From an uncultured Tenacibaculum sp. (GTDB lineage Bacteria > Bacteroidota > Bacteroidia > Flavobacteriales > Flavobacteriaceae), in contig CANMWK010000024.1 of assembly GCA_947501615.1 (NCBI GenBank), positions 1-42,726 on the forward strand: a stretch of 42,726 bases of DNA, given 5' to 3'. The position numbers and the translations under genes are program-made. Under the pieces are notes generated by a model. That model saw only the letters and a program-made list of their open reading frames with translations, ran no database searches and was not told the DNA's origin. Shown here in pieces: positions 1-8,821 of the stretch. The stretch's first letter is position 1. Each line of letters begins with the position of its first letter.

Positions 1-1
1 C

Positions 2-52
2 GTGAGAAATGTAGAATTCTTCTTGTACAGATTAACCCAGATTTTTGCTTAA
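2..52 (+). CDS. possible C-terminal end of an unidentified gene
   Basis: One forward frame is open from the window edge to a TAA at 50-52 and would encode the last 16 residues of a protein ending in LTQIFA. It is too short to assign or even to prove coding. It could equally be non-coding sequence beyond the tRNA-Gln terminator. Confidence 0.2.
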   Translation: MRNVEFFLYRLTQIFA

Positions 53-111
53 CCACAACAATTAGGTATGATCCCAAAAAAGGTGCTATTACAACAACGA
101 AAACAACGAAA

Positions 112-144
112 AACAAAAAATCCTTCAAGAAAACTTGAAGGATT
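112..144 (-). terminator. Rho-independent terminator of tRNA-Gln
   Basis: A perfect 11-bp stem (119-129 with 134-144, loop AAAA) is followed on the minus strand by a T-rich run. It lies 4 bases beyond the 3' end of tRNA-Gln, so it most likely ends that transcript. Confidence 0.8.
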
Positions 145-148
145 ATTG

Positions 149-219
149 TTGGCCTACTAGGACTCGAACCTAGAATATCGGTACCAAAAACCGGTGTGTT
201 GCCATTACACCATAGGCCA
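149..219 (-). tRNA. tRNA-Gln (anticodon TTG)
   Basis: The minus strand folds into a full 71-nt cloverleaf. The acceptor stem TGGCCTA/TAGGCCA carries discriminator A, the D stem is GTGT/ACAC, the anticodon loop TTTTGGT gives anticodon TTG, and the T arm is CTAGG-TTCGAGT-CCTAG. CCA is not encoded. The bottom pair of the anticodon stem is a C-A mismatch, where E. coli tRNA-Gln has a C-G pair. A consensus promoter lies upstream and a terminator downstream, so this is a single-gene unit. Confidence 0.97.
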
Positions 220-236
220 ATACTTAATTGCGGATG

Positions 237-267
237 CAAATTTAGAACTTTTTATTGATTTCACAAA
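237..267 (-). promoter_or_regulatory. Bacteroidota housekeeping promoter for tRNA-Gln
   Basis: Read on the minus strand, TTTG (264-267), a 19-base spacer and TAAATTTG (237-244) match the Bacteroidota consensus TTTG-N19-TAnnTTTG exactly. It ends 18 bases before the tRNA 5' end, which fits the expected start site. Confidence 0.8.
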
Positions 268-415
268 CTTTTTTTAATTTTTTTCTTTTAACACAACTTT
301 ATTATTCAATAATAGTCATTCTTTTATTTTTGTTAATTCTTGATTACAAGAGGAAAATACTATGATTTTTAACTTAAAATATTTAGTACATTCGCATTGA
401 TTTTTTATTCAAATT

Positions 416-3400
416 ATGAAAGACTTTAGTTTCAAAAAATGGAACGTGATATTAGGATGGGTTGCATTTGGTATTGCACTGATCACATACACACTCACTC
501 TAGAACCCACTGTAAGCTTTTGGGATTGTGGAGAATATATTTCAACTGCAGTTAATTTAGAGGTTGGACACCCGCCTGGTGCTCCTTTATTTCAAATGTT
601 GGGTGCTTTTTTTGCTATGTTCAGTAACGACCCTAGTAACTGGGCATTTATGGTAAACTTTATGTCTGGACTGGCTAGCGCTTTTACTATTTTGTTTATG
701 TTTTGGACAATAACAAACTTAGCAAAACGCCTATTTGATAACGACAATTTTTCAACAGGTGAAAAAATTGCTGTGTTAGGAAGTGGATTAGTAGGTTCGT
801 TAGCGTATACTTTTTCTGATAGTTTTTGGTTTAGCGCTGTAGAAGGTGAGGTTTATGCAATGTCTTCTTTTTTAATGGCAATTCTTTTTTGGCTAGGGTT
901 AAAATGGGAAAGTGAAATGCATTTACCTAGAGGAAATAAATGGTTAATCATCATTAGTTATGTTGTAGGTTTATCATTCGGGGTTCATATCTTATCTTTA
1001 TTAGTGATCCCATCAATAGTAATGTTGTATTTTTTCAAAAACTACAAAGACATTAATTTAAAAACATCTGCTATAGCAACAGTAATTTCGGTATTAGTTT
1101 TAGCTTTTGTTTTCAAATTCTTATTCCCTTTTACTTTGAAGTTTTTTAGTGTTTCTGAATTATTTTTTATTAATGCTGTAGGATTACCTTATAACTCAGG
1201 AACAATAATAGCTGGGATTATTCTAATCGGTTTATTTGTTTTTGGTCTTCAATTTACTCGTAAGAAACAACTTGTACTTGCCAATACTGCAATTCTTTCC
1301 ATCTTATTTATAATGATTGGTTTTTCTACTTGGTTAATGTTGCCTATTAGAGCAAACGCTGATACTATTATCAATGAAAATAACCCTTCAAGTGCTAGAG
1401 AATTATTAGCTTATTATAATAGAGAACAATATGGAGATGCCAATGTTTTTTATGATAAATATTATTCTTTTGCTTACAAACAAGAACAAGAGAAAGACGC
1501 AAAAGGAAGAGAAATATACATTGATGACAAACCAAAATATGAAAAAATTAATGGTAGATATGAAATTGTAAATCAATACAAAGGTGTTATCCCAAAAAGA
1601 TCTAGCAAACACAAAGGTTTTATACCTAGAATGGTAGATCCTGGAGCTGAGCAATATTATAAACAAATTGCAGGCATTCCTGAACAAAGTAAAAGAAGAC
1701 CTACATTTTTCGAAAATTTGAAGTTTATGTTTAACTACCAATTCGGGTACATGTATGGACGCTATTTTATGTGGAATTTCGTAGGAAGACAAAACGATAT
1801 TCAAGGGCACTTAGATAATAATGGTAATTGGTTAAGTGGAATAAAACCTATAGATGAGTTTTTTGGTGTCCCACAAGATAAATTACCGGACGATGTAAAA
1901 AACAATAAAGGAAGAAATACATATTTCTTCTTGCCTTTAATTTTAGGTGTTATTGGTCTACTATATCATGTAAAAGAAGACAAGAAAAGATGGTATACTT
2001 TAGGTTTGTTCTTTGTTTTTACAGGCTTTGCTATTATATTTTACACCAATCCAAAACCTTTTGAGCCAAGAGAACGTGATTATGCTGTAGTAGGTTCTTT
2101 TTATGTTTTTGCTATTTGGGTAGGCTTTGGAGTTTTAGCTTTGTATGACACTTTTAAAACTTATGGTAAAAAGCCAATTATTGCATTAACTATTTCTATA
2201 ATCTCATTAATTAGCGTTCCTGCTTTAATGGGATTCCAGAACTGGGATGACCACGACAGAGCTGATAGGTATATTGCTCAGTTAAATGCTCAAACCTATT
2301 TAGAAAGTTGTGATCCTAATGCTATCATTTTTACTATTGGAGACAATGATACATTCCCGCTTTGGTATATGCAACAAATTGAAGGTGTACGAAGAGATAT
2401 CAAAATTATCAATACGAGTTTATTTGCAACAGATTGGTATATTGATCAGATGAAGAAAAAGACATATGACGCCGATCCTATTCCTTCAAAACTAGAACAC
2501 CATCAATATAAATATGGGACATTAGATGTTGCTTATCATTTTGAACATCCGAAATTCAAAAATGCTGCTATTGGTTTAGAAACCTTTATGGATTGGATCG
2601 CTAGTGATCATGAGGCTACATATTTCGAAATGCGAAACGAATTAAAAGAAAAGTTATTTCCAACAAAAAGAATTCGCATTCCTGTAAATAAGGAAAATGC
2701 TTTGAAGTATGGAATAGTAGCAGCTAAAGATGCTGATAAAATCGTTGATTATATAGACATTGAAATTGATGACGTTATTACTAAGAATAGAATTTTAATG
2801 CTAGATATTTTAAACAATTTTGACTGGAAACGACCTATTTACTTTACTGGTGGCTCTGGAGCTGATGAAGAATATATTTGGCTAAAAGATTATTTACAAT
2901 TAGACGGAATGGCTTATAAACTAGTTCCTATAAGAACTCCTGTAGCAGGCCGATCTATGTTTGATATGGGTAGAATTGACCCAGAAAAAATGTATAACAA
3001 CGTAAAAAAATGGGATTGGAAAACCATCAATAACGGGAAAATTTATTTAGACGAGCAAGCAAAACGAAACGTTATTTCTCTTCGAAACAACTTAATGCGT
3101 TTATCTGAAGAATTCTTAATTAAAGGAGATACAGTAACTGCTAAGGAAGTTTTAGATTTATCCGTTCACAAAATGCCAATTAAAGATTTCGGCCATTATA
3201 GCATTTCTTTAGGTTACCCTGAATTATATTACAGGATTGGCGATAAAGATAAGGCTAGACAAACTGCAGAAACATTGTTAGATATTTTCAATCAGCAATT
3301 AGAACATTACAGCACTTACAGTAATATCGAATACATTGCAGACGATCTAGAAACTACAGTTTACATGTATCAAAATATCATGGCACAAATTGATCGATTT

Positions 3401-3577
3401 GATAATGATCAAGATTATAAAAAATCTATTGAAGATATGTTCAACAGTAAACTTGTATTATTAAATCACTTAATACAAATGCCTGAGCAACCCGATTTTC
3501 AAGAAGAGCAATTACAACTTTTAGATTCTTTAGAATCACTCGAAAAACAGTTAATAGATTCTATTGACGTTGAGTAA
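416..3577 (+). CDS. GT117/DUF2723-family membrane glycosyltransferase (TMEM260-like)
   Basis: This 1053-residue protein starts with an N-terminal membrane segment followed by the DUF2723 signature WDCGEYI...GHPPGAPL at about residues 36-60. About ten hydrophobic spans reach to roughly residue 600, and a soluble C-terminal half follows, with helical TPR-like repeats near the end. DUF2723 proteins belong to the same superfamily as protein O-mannosyltransferases and human TMEM260; the acidic pair in the first loop (D/E near residue 37-40) is the expected catalytic region. The likely role is lipid-linked sugar transfer at the membrane, substrate unknown. It stands alone, with a bidirectional terminator just after it. 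The family call is firm; the reaction is inferred from homologues. Confidence 0.9.
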   Translation: MKDFSFKKWNVILGWVAFGIALITYTLTLEPTVSFWDCGEYISTAVNLEVGHPPGAPLFQMLGAFFAMFSNDPSNWAFMVNFMSGLASAFTILFMFWTITNLAKRLFDNDNFSTGEKIAVLGSGLVGSLAYTFSDSFWFSAVEGEVYAMSSFLMAILFWLGLKWESEMHLPRGNKWLIIISYVVGLSFGVHILSLLVIPSIVMLYFFKNYKDINLKTSAIATVISVLVLAFVFKFLFPFTLKFFSVSELFFINAVGLPYNSGTIIAGIILIGLFVFGLQFTRKKQLVLANTAILSILFIMIGFSTWLMLPIRANADTIINENNPSSARELLAYYNREQYGDANVFYDKYYSFAYKQEQEKDAKGREIYIDDKPKYEKINGRYEIVNQYKGVIPKRSSKHKGFIPRMVDPGAEQYYKQIAGIPEQSKRRPTFFENLKFMFNYQFGYMYGRYFMWNFVGRQNDIQGHLDNNGNWLSGIKPIDEFFGVPQDKLPDDVKNNKGRNTYFFLPLILGVIGLLYHVKEDKKRWYTLGLFFVFTGFAIIFYTNPKPFEPRERDYAVVGSFYVFAIWVGFGVLALYDTFKTYGKKPIIALTISIISLISVPALMGFQNWDDHDRADRYIAQLNAQTYLESCDPNAIIFTIGDNDTFPLWYMQQIEGVRRDIKIINTSLFATDWYIDQMKKKTYDADPIPSKLEHHQYKYGTLDVAYHFEHPKFKNAAIGLETFMDWIASDHEATYFEMRNELKEKLFPTKRIRIPVNKENALKYGIVAAKDADKIVDYIDIEIDDVITKNRILMLDILNNFDWKRPIYFTGGSGADEEYIWLKDYLQLDGMAYKLVPIRTPVAGRSMFDMGRIDPEKMYNNVKKWDWKTINNGKIYLDEQAKRNVISLRNNLMRLSEEFLIKGDTVTAKEVLDLSVHKMPIKDFGHYSISLGYPELYYRIGDKDKARQTAETLLDIFNQQLEHYSTYSNIEYIADDLETTVYMYQNIMAQIDRFDNDQDYKKSIEDMFNSKLVLLNHLIQMPEQPDFQEEQLQLLDSLESLEKQLIDSIDVE

Positions 3578-3580
3578 ACA

Positions 3581-3614
3581 AAAAAAGCAGTGATATAAAA
3601 ATCACTGCTTTTTT
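3581..3614. terminator. bidirectional terminator between convergent genes
   Basis: A perfect 14-bp stem (3581-3594 with 3601-3614, six-base loop) has an A-run on its left arm and a T-run on its right arm, so it can act on both strands. It separates the DUF2723 gene from the convergent thioredoxin-fold gene. Confidence 0.85.
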
Positions 3615-3640
3615 TATTATGTTAATAATTGGTATTATCG

Positions 3641-3934
3641 TTATACGTATTGTTGTACTAAACCAATTAAGGTATTCGCATCTTGTTCTCCTGTTTTTCT
3701 CCACATCATCTCACCGTCTTTATAAATCATAAATGTTGGATTTCCTTTTACTTTTAGTGCAGAAGCTAGAACTTCATTCTTTTTAATATCAATTTTTATA
3801 ACTTTTGCCTTATCGCCTAAAGCGGCAGCTACATCACGTAAGGTATCAATACTATTTTCAGAATCGTCCCAATCGAAATAAAAATCGATTAATACAGGCT
3901 TTTTGATATTAATGATTTCTCCAAACTTTGTCAT
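3641..3934 (-). CDS. thioredoxin-fold protein lacking the redox cysteines
   Basis: This 97-residue protein has the thioredoxin layout: the PVLIDFYFDW strand, then VIKIDIKKNEVLA, the cis-proline loop GNPTFMIYKDGE at about residues 64-75, and the C-terminal helix. The normal WCGPC site is replaced by DWDDSENS (about residues 21-28), and the whole protein contains no cysteine. It therefore cannot do thiol-disulfide exchange and may act in binding or scaffolding. It lies 86 bases after the metallophosphoesterase on the same strand and may share its transcript. The fold call is good; the function is unknown. Confidence 0.85.
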   Translation of the reverse strand: MTKFGEIINIKKPVLIDFYFDWDDSENSIDTLRDVAAALGDKAKVIKIDIKKNEVLASALKVKGNPTFMIYKDGEMMWRKTGEQDANTLIGLVQQYV

Positions 3935-4020
3935 TTGTTGAAAAATTTTAACTATATAGTGCTTAAAATTACTATTTTTTTATTAAGAACCCATAAAAAC
4001 ACTGTAAAAAAGCTGAAAAA

Positions 4021-5244
4021 TCAAGCTTTTTTTAACTCTATGACTGTAATTTCAGGCCAAATCCCTACTCTTCCAGGGAAAGCATGATACCCGAAACCTC
4101 TATTTACGTTAATATATCGCCCAAATTCTTCATACAACCCTGCCCATTGTTTGTATACATATTGTGACGGACTCCAACGAAAAAAGCCTGGGATTTCGAT
4201 TCCAAATTGTAATCCATGGGTATGACCGCTTAGAGTTAATTGATAATTAAAATCGTCTTCTTTTACTTTTAACTCCCAATGTGTAGGATCGTGACTCATT
4301 AATACTTTAAAATCTTCTTTTTGAATTCCTTCAGAAGCCTTTTGTAAATCACCCTCTTTTTTAAATCCTTTTCCCCAGTTTTCAACCCCAACTAAAGCAA
4401 TTCGTTCTCCATCTTTCTCTATATATCTATTTTCATTTAGTAATAGCTCAAAACCAATCTTTGGATGAATATCCTTTATCGCTTTAAAGTTAGCTTCTTT
4501 ATCAGCATCAGTTTTCCAAGAAGAATAATCTCCATAGTCGTGATTTCCTAAAATTGAATATTTTCCACGAGGCGCTTTCAATTCTTTAAATACATCAATC
4601 CAATCATCCATTTCGTGAGCAAAATTATTTACAATATCTCCAGTAAATAAAATCATATCCGATTGCTGTTGATTAATTAAATCAACTCCGTATTGAATCT
4701 TTTCTTTATTATCAAAACTTCCCGAATGAATATCTGTAATTTGAGTGATTGTAAAACCATCAAAAGCTTCTGGTAAATCTTTAAAAGCTAATTGATATTT
4801 TAAAACTTTATAATTATACTTCCCTCTAAAAATTCCGTATAACATACTTGCAAAAGGAATTGCCGCTAAACCTAACGCTAACTGAGCCACAAACTTTCTT
4901 CTTCCTGCTAAAGGCTTTGTAGTTTCACTAGACACTATTGAAATTCCTTTTTGAAAAAGTCGCACAATATCTTCTCCAAACATCACAAACACTATTACAA
5001 GTTTAGGTAATAATGCCAGTAACATAAATCCTGCTGCCCATTGAAATTGTCTCGTTTGTCCAGAGCTCCTATCTGAAGATAAAATTGTATAGAAAAAATT
5101 AATGTAAGCAAGCAAACTCAGTCCAAATAATAAATATTTTAATAGTTTATTTTTAGTAACCATTTTTAATGCCTGAAATGTATAAATTTCGAACACGGCA
5201 ATGACCAATGACACCAACACTATAAAAACCACCCATCTAGACAT
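4021..5244 (-). CDS. membrane-anchored calcineurin-like metallophosphoesterase
   Basis: The 407-residue protein has about four N-terminal transmembrane helices (residues 1-140), then a calcineurin-type phosphoesterase domain. Metal-binding motifs appear in order: TDIHSG, GDIVNN, GNHDYGD, SHDP and SGHTHGLQFG. The layout resembles the YkuE/YaeI family, some of whose members hydrolyse lipid-linked phosphates such as UDP-diacylglucosamine; the substrate here is unknown. All metal ligands look intact. A TAnnTTTG box lies 23 bases upstream of the start. Confidence 0.92.
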   Translation of the reverse strand: MSRWVVFIVLVSLVIAVFEIYTFQALKMVTKNKLLKYLLFGLSLLAYINFFYTILSSDRSSGQTRQFQWAAGFMLLALLPKLVIVFVMFGEDIVRLFQKGISIVSSETTKPLAGRRKFVAQLALGLAAIPFASMLYGIFRGKYNYKVLKYQLAFKDLPEAFDGFTITQITDIHSGSFDNKEKIQYGVDLINQQQSDMILFTGDIVNNFAHEMDDWIDVFKELKAPRGKYSILGNHDYGDYSSWKTDADKEANFKAIKDIHPKIGFELLLNENRYIEKDGERIALVGVENWGKGFKKEGDLQKASEGIQKEDFKVLMSHDPTHWELKVKEDDFNYQLTLSGHTHGLQFGIEIPGFFRWSPSQYVYKQWAGLYEEFGRYINVNRGFGYHAFPGRVGIWPEITVIELKKA

Positions 5245-5266
5245 ATACTATAATTTTAAAACCTAG

Positions 5267-5274
5267 CAAAGATA
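5267..5274 (-). promoter_or_regulatory. TAnnTTTG -7 box before the metallophosphoesterase
   Basis: The minus strand reads TATCTTTG, an exact Bacteroidota -7 box, 23 bases before the ATG. No clear TTTG -33 element is seen at the usual distance, so support is partial. Confidence 0.4.
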
Positions 5275-5495
5275 CATCGAATAGCTGTATTATTTTTTGA
5301 TGTGTTTGTGAATATTTATTTAAAATTCAAATACTATACAAATAATTCCTATCAAATAAATCATACGCACTAAAAGTCAAATACACTAAAGTACATGGTT
5401 TCAACTATTCCTTAGATTAATAAATTAAATTGTTTCAGTTTTTATACTTAGGCTATATATTTTGTAGTTTTACAATCTTCAATTCTATATAACTA

Positions 5496-8309
5496 ATGGA
5501 TACTAAAAAACGACTTTTTTTATTAGATGCATATGCACTTATTTTTAGAGGTTATTATGCCTTTATTAAAAATCCAAGAATAAATTCTAAAGGATTAGAC
5601 ACATCGGCTGTTTTAGGTTTTATGAACTCTTTATTAGATGTTATCAAAAGAGAAAAGCCAGATTATTTAGCTGTATGTTTTGATCGTGGAGGAAGTGTTG
5701 ATAGAAATGAAATGTTCCCTGAATATAAAGCAAACCGACAAGAAACTCCTGAAGCAATTCGTATTGCTGTTCCGTATATAGAACAAATTTTAGAAGCCAT
5801 GAATATTCCTGCAATTGTAAAGGAAGGTTATGAAGCTGATGATATTATTGGAACACTTGCCAAAAAAGCAGAAAAAGAAAATTTGGTTACCTATATGGTA
5901 ACTCCAGATAAGGATTATGCTCAATTAGTTTCTGAAAACATTTTTATGTACAAACCACCAAGAATGGGTAATGGTTATGAGAAATGGGGAGTTGAAGAAG
6001 TTCAAAAAAAGTTTGAAGTTGAACGACCAGAGCAAGTAATTGACTTTTTAGGAATGATGGGAGACTCGGTTGATAACATTCCTGGTTTACCTGGTGTTGG
6101 AGAGAAAACAGCTAAAAAATTCCTTGCTGCTTATGGAAGTATGGAAGGCTTATTTGAAAACATTCATGAGCTAAAAGGTAAAATGAAAGAGAAAGTAGAA
6201 GCAAATCAAGAATTAGGTTTACTTTCTAAAAAACTAGCAACAATTATGCTCGATGTTCCTGTTGAATTAGAACAGGATAAACTAATTTTTGAGCAGCCAG
6301 ATATAGAAAAAACAAAAGCGATTTTTACTGAACTTGAGTTTAGAAGACTAACAGATAATTTCTTAAAAACTTTTGGAGCAACACCTTCAACAGATACTAC
6401 TGCAGCTACAAAAACTTCAACGAAAGGTTCTAATCCAGCTCAGTTTGATTTGTTTGCTACTCCAGGAGGAGGAAATACGACTGAAGAAATTAATGGTTTC
6501 AAAACCATTAACAATACATCTCATTTCTACCAATTGGTGAATACACCGCTTTCAAGAAAATTGTTGCTTTCTAAATTATTACAACAAACTTCGGTTTGTT
6601 TTGATACTGAAACTACAGGTTTAAAAGCTTTAGAAGTAGAATTGATTGGTATTGCTTTTTCTTGGGAAGCTGGTAAAGGTTATTATGTAGCTTTCCCTGA
6701 AGATCAAGAAGAAACTCAAACTATTTTAAATGAGTTTTTACCTTTCTTTGAAAACACAACTATCGAAAAGGTTGGGCATAATATAAAATACGATATCAAA
6801 GTTTTATCTAATTACAATATTCCTGTTGAAGGAAAATTATTTGACACTATGATTGCTCATTATCTGATTAATCCAGATATGCGTCATGGTATGGATATTC
6901 TTGCAGAAACGTACTTAAACTATCAAGCGGTTCCTATTACTGATTTAATTGGTAAAAAAGGGAAAAATCAACTTTCTATGCGTGTTGTTGAATTAGAAAA
7001 GCAAACAGAATACGCTGTAGAAGATGCAGATATTACGTTACAATTAAAAGAACACTTTGTTAAAGAGTTAGCAGAAGGAAAACTTACTAAACTTTTTAAT
7101 ACAGTAGAATTACCTTTAGTTTCTGTACTTACCGCTATGGAAATTGAAGGAATTAACTTAAATACTGAATATTTAGGTGCTTTCTCTAAAGAGCTTTCTG
7201 GTGATATTGAAAGTTTAGAGAAAGCTGTTTACGAACAAGCTGGAGAAGAATTTAATATTGCTTCACCAAAACAATTAGGTCCGATTTTATTTGAAAAATT
7301 AAAATTAGTGGATAAACCTAAGAAAACAAAAACGGGACAATATTCTACTGCAGAAGATGTTTTATCAGCTTTAAAAGAACATCAAATTGTTGCTGATATT
7401 TTAGAATACAGACAATGTAAAAAACTACAAAGTACTTATGTTGATGCGTTACCGAATGAATTAAATCCGAAAACGAATAGAGTTCATACTGTATACGCAC
7501 AAGCTGTAGCTGCAACTGGAAGATTGAGTTCTAATAACCCGAACTTACAGAATATTCCTATTCGTACAAAACGCGGACAAGAAGTTCGTAAGGCTTTTAT
7601 TCCGAAAGACGAAAATTATACCTTATTAGCTGCCGATTATAGTCAGATAGAACTTCGAATTATTGCTGCGTTAAGTGAAGAAGAGACTATGATTAAAGCT
7701 TTCCAAGATGGAGAAGATATTCACGCTTCTACAGCTGCCAAAGTATTTAATGTGACTCTTGATGAAGTTACTCGTGAACAACGTGGTAATGCAAAAACAG
7801 TAAACTTCGGAATTATATATGGTGTTTCTGCCTTCGGATTAAGTAATCAAACAAACTTAACTCGTTCAGAATCTAAAGCATTAATTGAAGCCTACTATAA
7901 AACATATCCAAAGCTAAAAGCTTACATGGCAAAACAAGTAGACTTTGCTCGTGATCATGGATACGTAGAAACTGTTCTTGGAAGAAAACGTTACTTGAAA
8001 GATATCAATTCTAGAAACGCAATTGTACGTGGTGCAGCAGAACGAAATGCTGTAAATGCTCCAATTCAAGGTAGTGCGGCAGACATCATCAAATTAGCAA
8101 TGATTAATATTCATGAACGATTTAAGAAAGAAGGATTTAAATCAAAAATGCTATTACAAGTGCATGATGAATTGGTTTTCGATGCTCATAAAGAAGAATT
8201 AGAAACGATTAAGCCTATTATTAAACATGAAATGGAAAATGCTTTTAAACTAGCAGTTCCTTTAGATGTTGAAATTGGTTTAGGAGAAAATTGGTTAGAA
8301 GCGCACTAG
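5496..8309 (+). CDS. polA: DNA polymerase I
   Basis: This full-length 937-residue enzyme has all three classical domains. The 5'-3' flap exonuclease (about 1-290) shows LLDAYALIFRGYYAF and a GVGEKTA helix-hairpin-helix. The 3'-5' proofreading domain (about 330-540) has FDTETTG, GHNIKYDIK and YAVEDAD, so its acidic residues look intact. The polymerase domain (about 560-937) has DYSQIELRI (motif A), the O-helix region RGNAKTVNFGIIYG and QVHDELVF (motif C). It acts in Okazaki fragment maturation and repair synthesis. A Thr/Gly-rich linker (about 295-325) joins the first two domains. It is monocistronic with a strong terminator. Confidence 0.98.
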   Translation: MDTKKRLFLLDAYALIFRGYYAFIKNPRINSKGLDTSAVLGFMNSLLDVIKREKPDYLAVCFDRGGSVDRNEMFPEYKANRQETPEAIRIAVPYIEQILEAMNIPAIVKEGYEADDIIGTLAKKAEKENLVTYMVTPDKDYAQLVSENIFMYKPPRMGNGYEKWGVEEVQKKFEVERPEQVIDFLGMMGDSVDNIPGLPGVGEKTAKKFLAAYGSMEGLFENIHELKGKMKEKVEANQELGLLSKKLATIMLDVPVELEQDKLIFEQPDIEKTKAIFTELEFRRLTDNFLKTFGATPSTDTTAATKTSTKGSNPAQFDLFATPGGGNTTEEINGFKTINNTSHFYQLVNTPLSRKLLLSKLLQQTSVCFDTETTGLKALEVELIGIAFSWEAGKGYYVAFPEDQEETQTILNEFLPFFENTTIEKVGHNIKYDIKVLSNYNIPVEGKLFDTMIAHYLINPDMRHGMDILAETYLNYQAVPITDLIGKKGKNQLSMRVVELEKQTEYAVEDADITLQLKEHFVKELAEGKLTKLFNTVELPLVSVLTAMEIEGINLNTEYLGAFSKELSGDIESLEKAVYEQAGEEFNIASPKQLGPILFEKLKLVDKPKKTKTGQYSTAEDVLSALKEHQIVADILEYRQCKKLQSTYVDALPNELNPKTNRVHTVYAQAVAATGRLSSNNPNLQNIPIRTKRGQEVRKAFIPKDENYTLLAADYSQIELRIIAALSEEETMIKAFQDGEDIHASTAAKVFNVTLDEVTREQRGNAKTVNFGIIYGVSAFGLSNQTNLTRSESKALIEAYYKTYPKLKAYMAKQVDFARDHGYVETVLGRKRYLKDINSRNAIVRGAAERNAVNAPIQGSAADIIKLAMINIHERFKKEGFKSKMLLQVHDELVFDAHKEELETIKPIIKHEMENAFKLAVPLDVEIGLGENWLEAH

Positions 8310-8363
8310 TTACTTTTTTCGAGGATAAGTATACTTAAATTTCGATATAAAATCACAATAAAT

Positions 8364-8427
8364 ATATCCTGTTGTTTATTTATAATAAAATAATAGTTAT
8401 AAATAAACAACAGGATATGTTTTTTTA
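8364..8427 (+). terminator. strong terminator after polA
   Basis: A perfect 22-bp inverted repeat (8364-8385 with 8397-8418, 11-base loop) is followed by GTTTTTTTA. It lies 55 bases beyond the polA stop codon. Confidence 0.85.
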
Positions 8428-8821
8428 TAACGTAAATAAACTACATAACTTTGTAATCTTAGATTATGAAAACATATTAATTTATATCAAAAAAACACTT
8501 ACTTTAGCATTAAAGCTCACTACTTTATAAAATTGTTATAGTATCATCCCCATTAATTTTTTCTACTAAAAAAGTATTTTATTTATTAAAAATCAAGACT
8601 CCTTAGTCAAACACAGGTATCATTAAAAAGCCTCGTATTAATTAATTGAATTATTTTTCTTTAAACAAAACGAAAAAACAAAGTATAGCCAAAGTTCTGG
8701 CTTCTTTTTTCAACGAGGTATAAAGAAAAAGGTACTATTAATCTGCTATTTTTTTAGCTATAAATCGTATAAGATTCAAGTTAAATAAGACTGAAAAAAT
8801 TAATTTAAAATCAATATAACT
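8428..8821 (+). other. AT-rich gene-free stretch with a possible small RNA unit
   Basis: No coding frame of note is present. The promoter-like box TAACTTTG sits at 8446-8453, with TTTT 19 bases upstream. A short hairpin, AGCCA/TGGCT (8687-8691 with 8698-8702), is followed by TCTTTTTT. Together they could define a transcript of about 250 nt, or the box could drive the protease gene with a long leader. Nothing else is recognisable. Confidence 0.25.

Noticed and set aside
1406..1810. Long antisense frame within the DUF2723 gene
   Set aside because: Opposite a well-supported gene, Phe/Ile/Ser-rich as expected for an antisense shadow, and has no start or promoter support.
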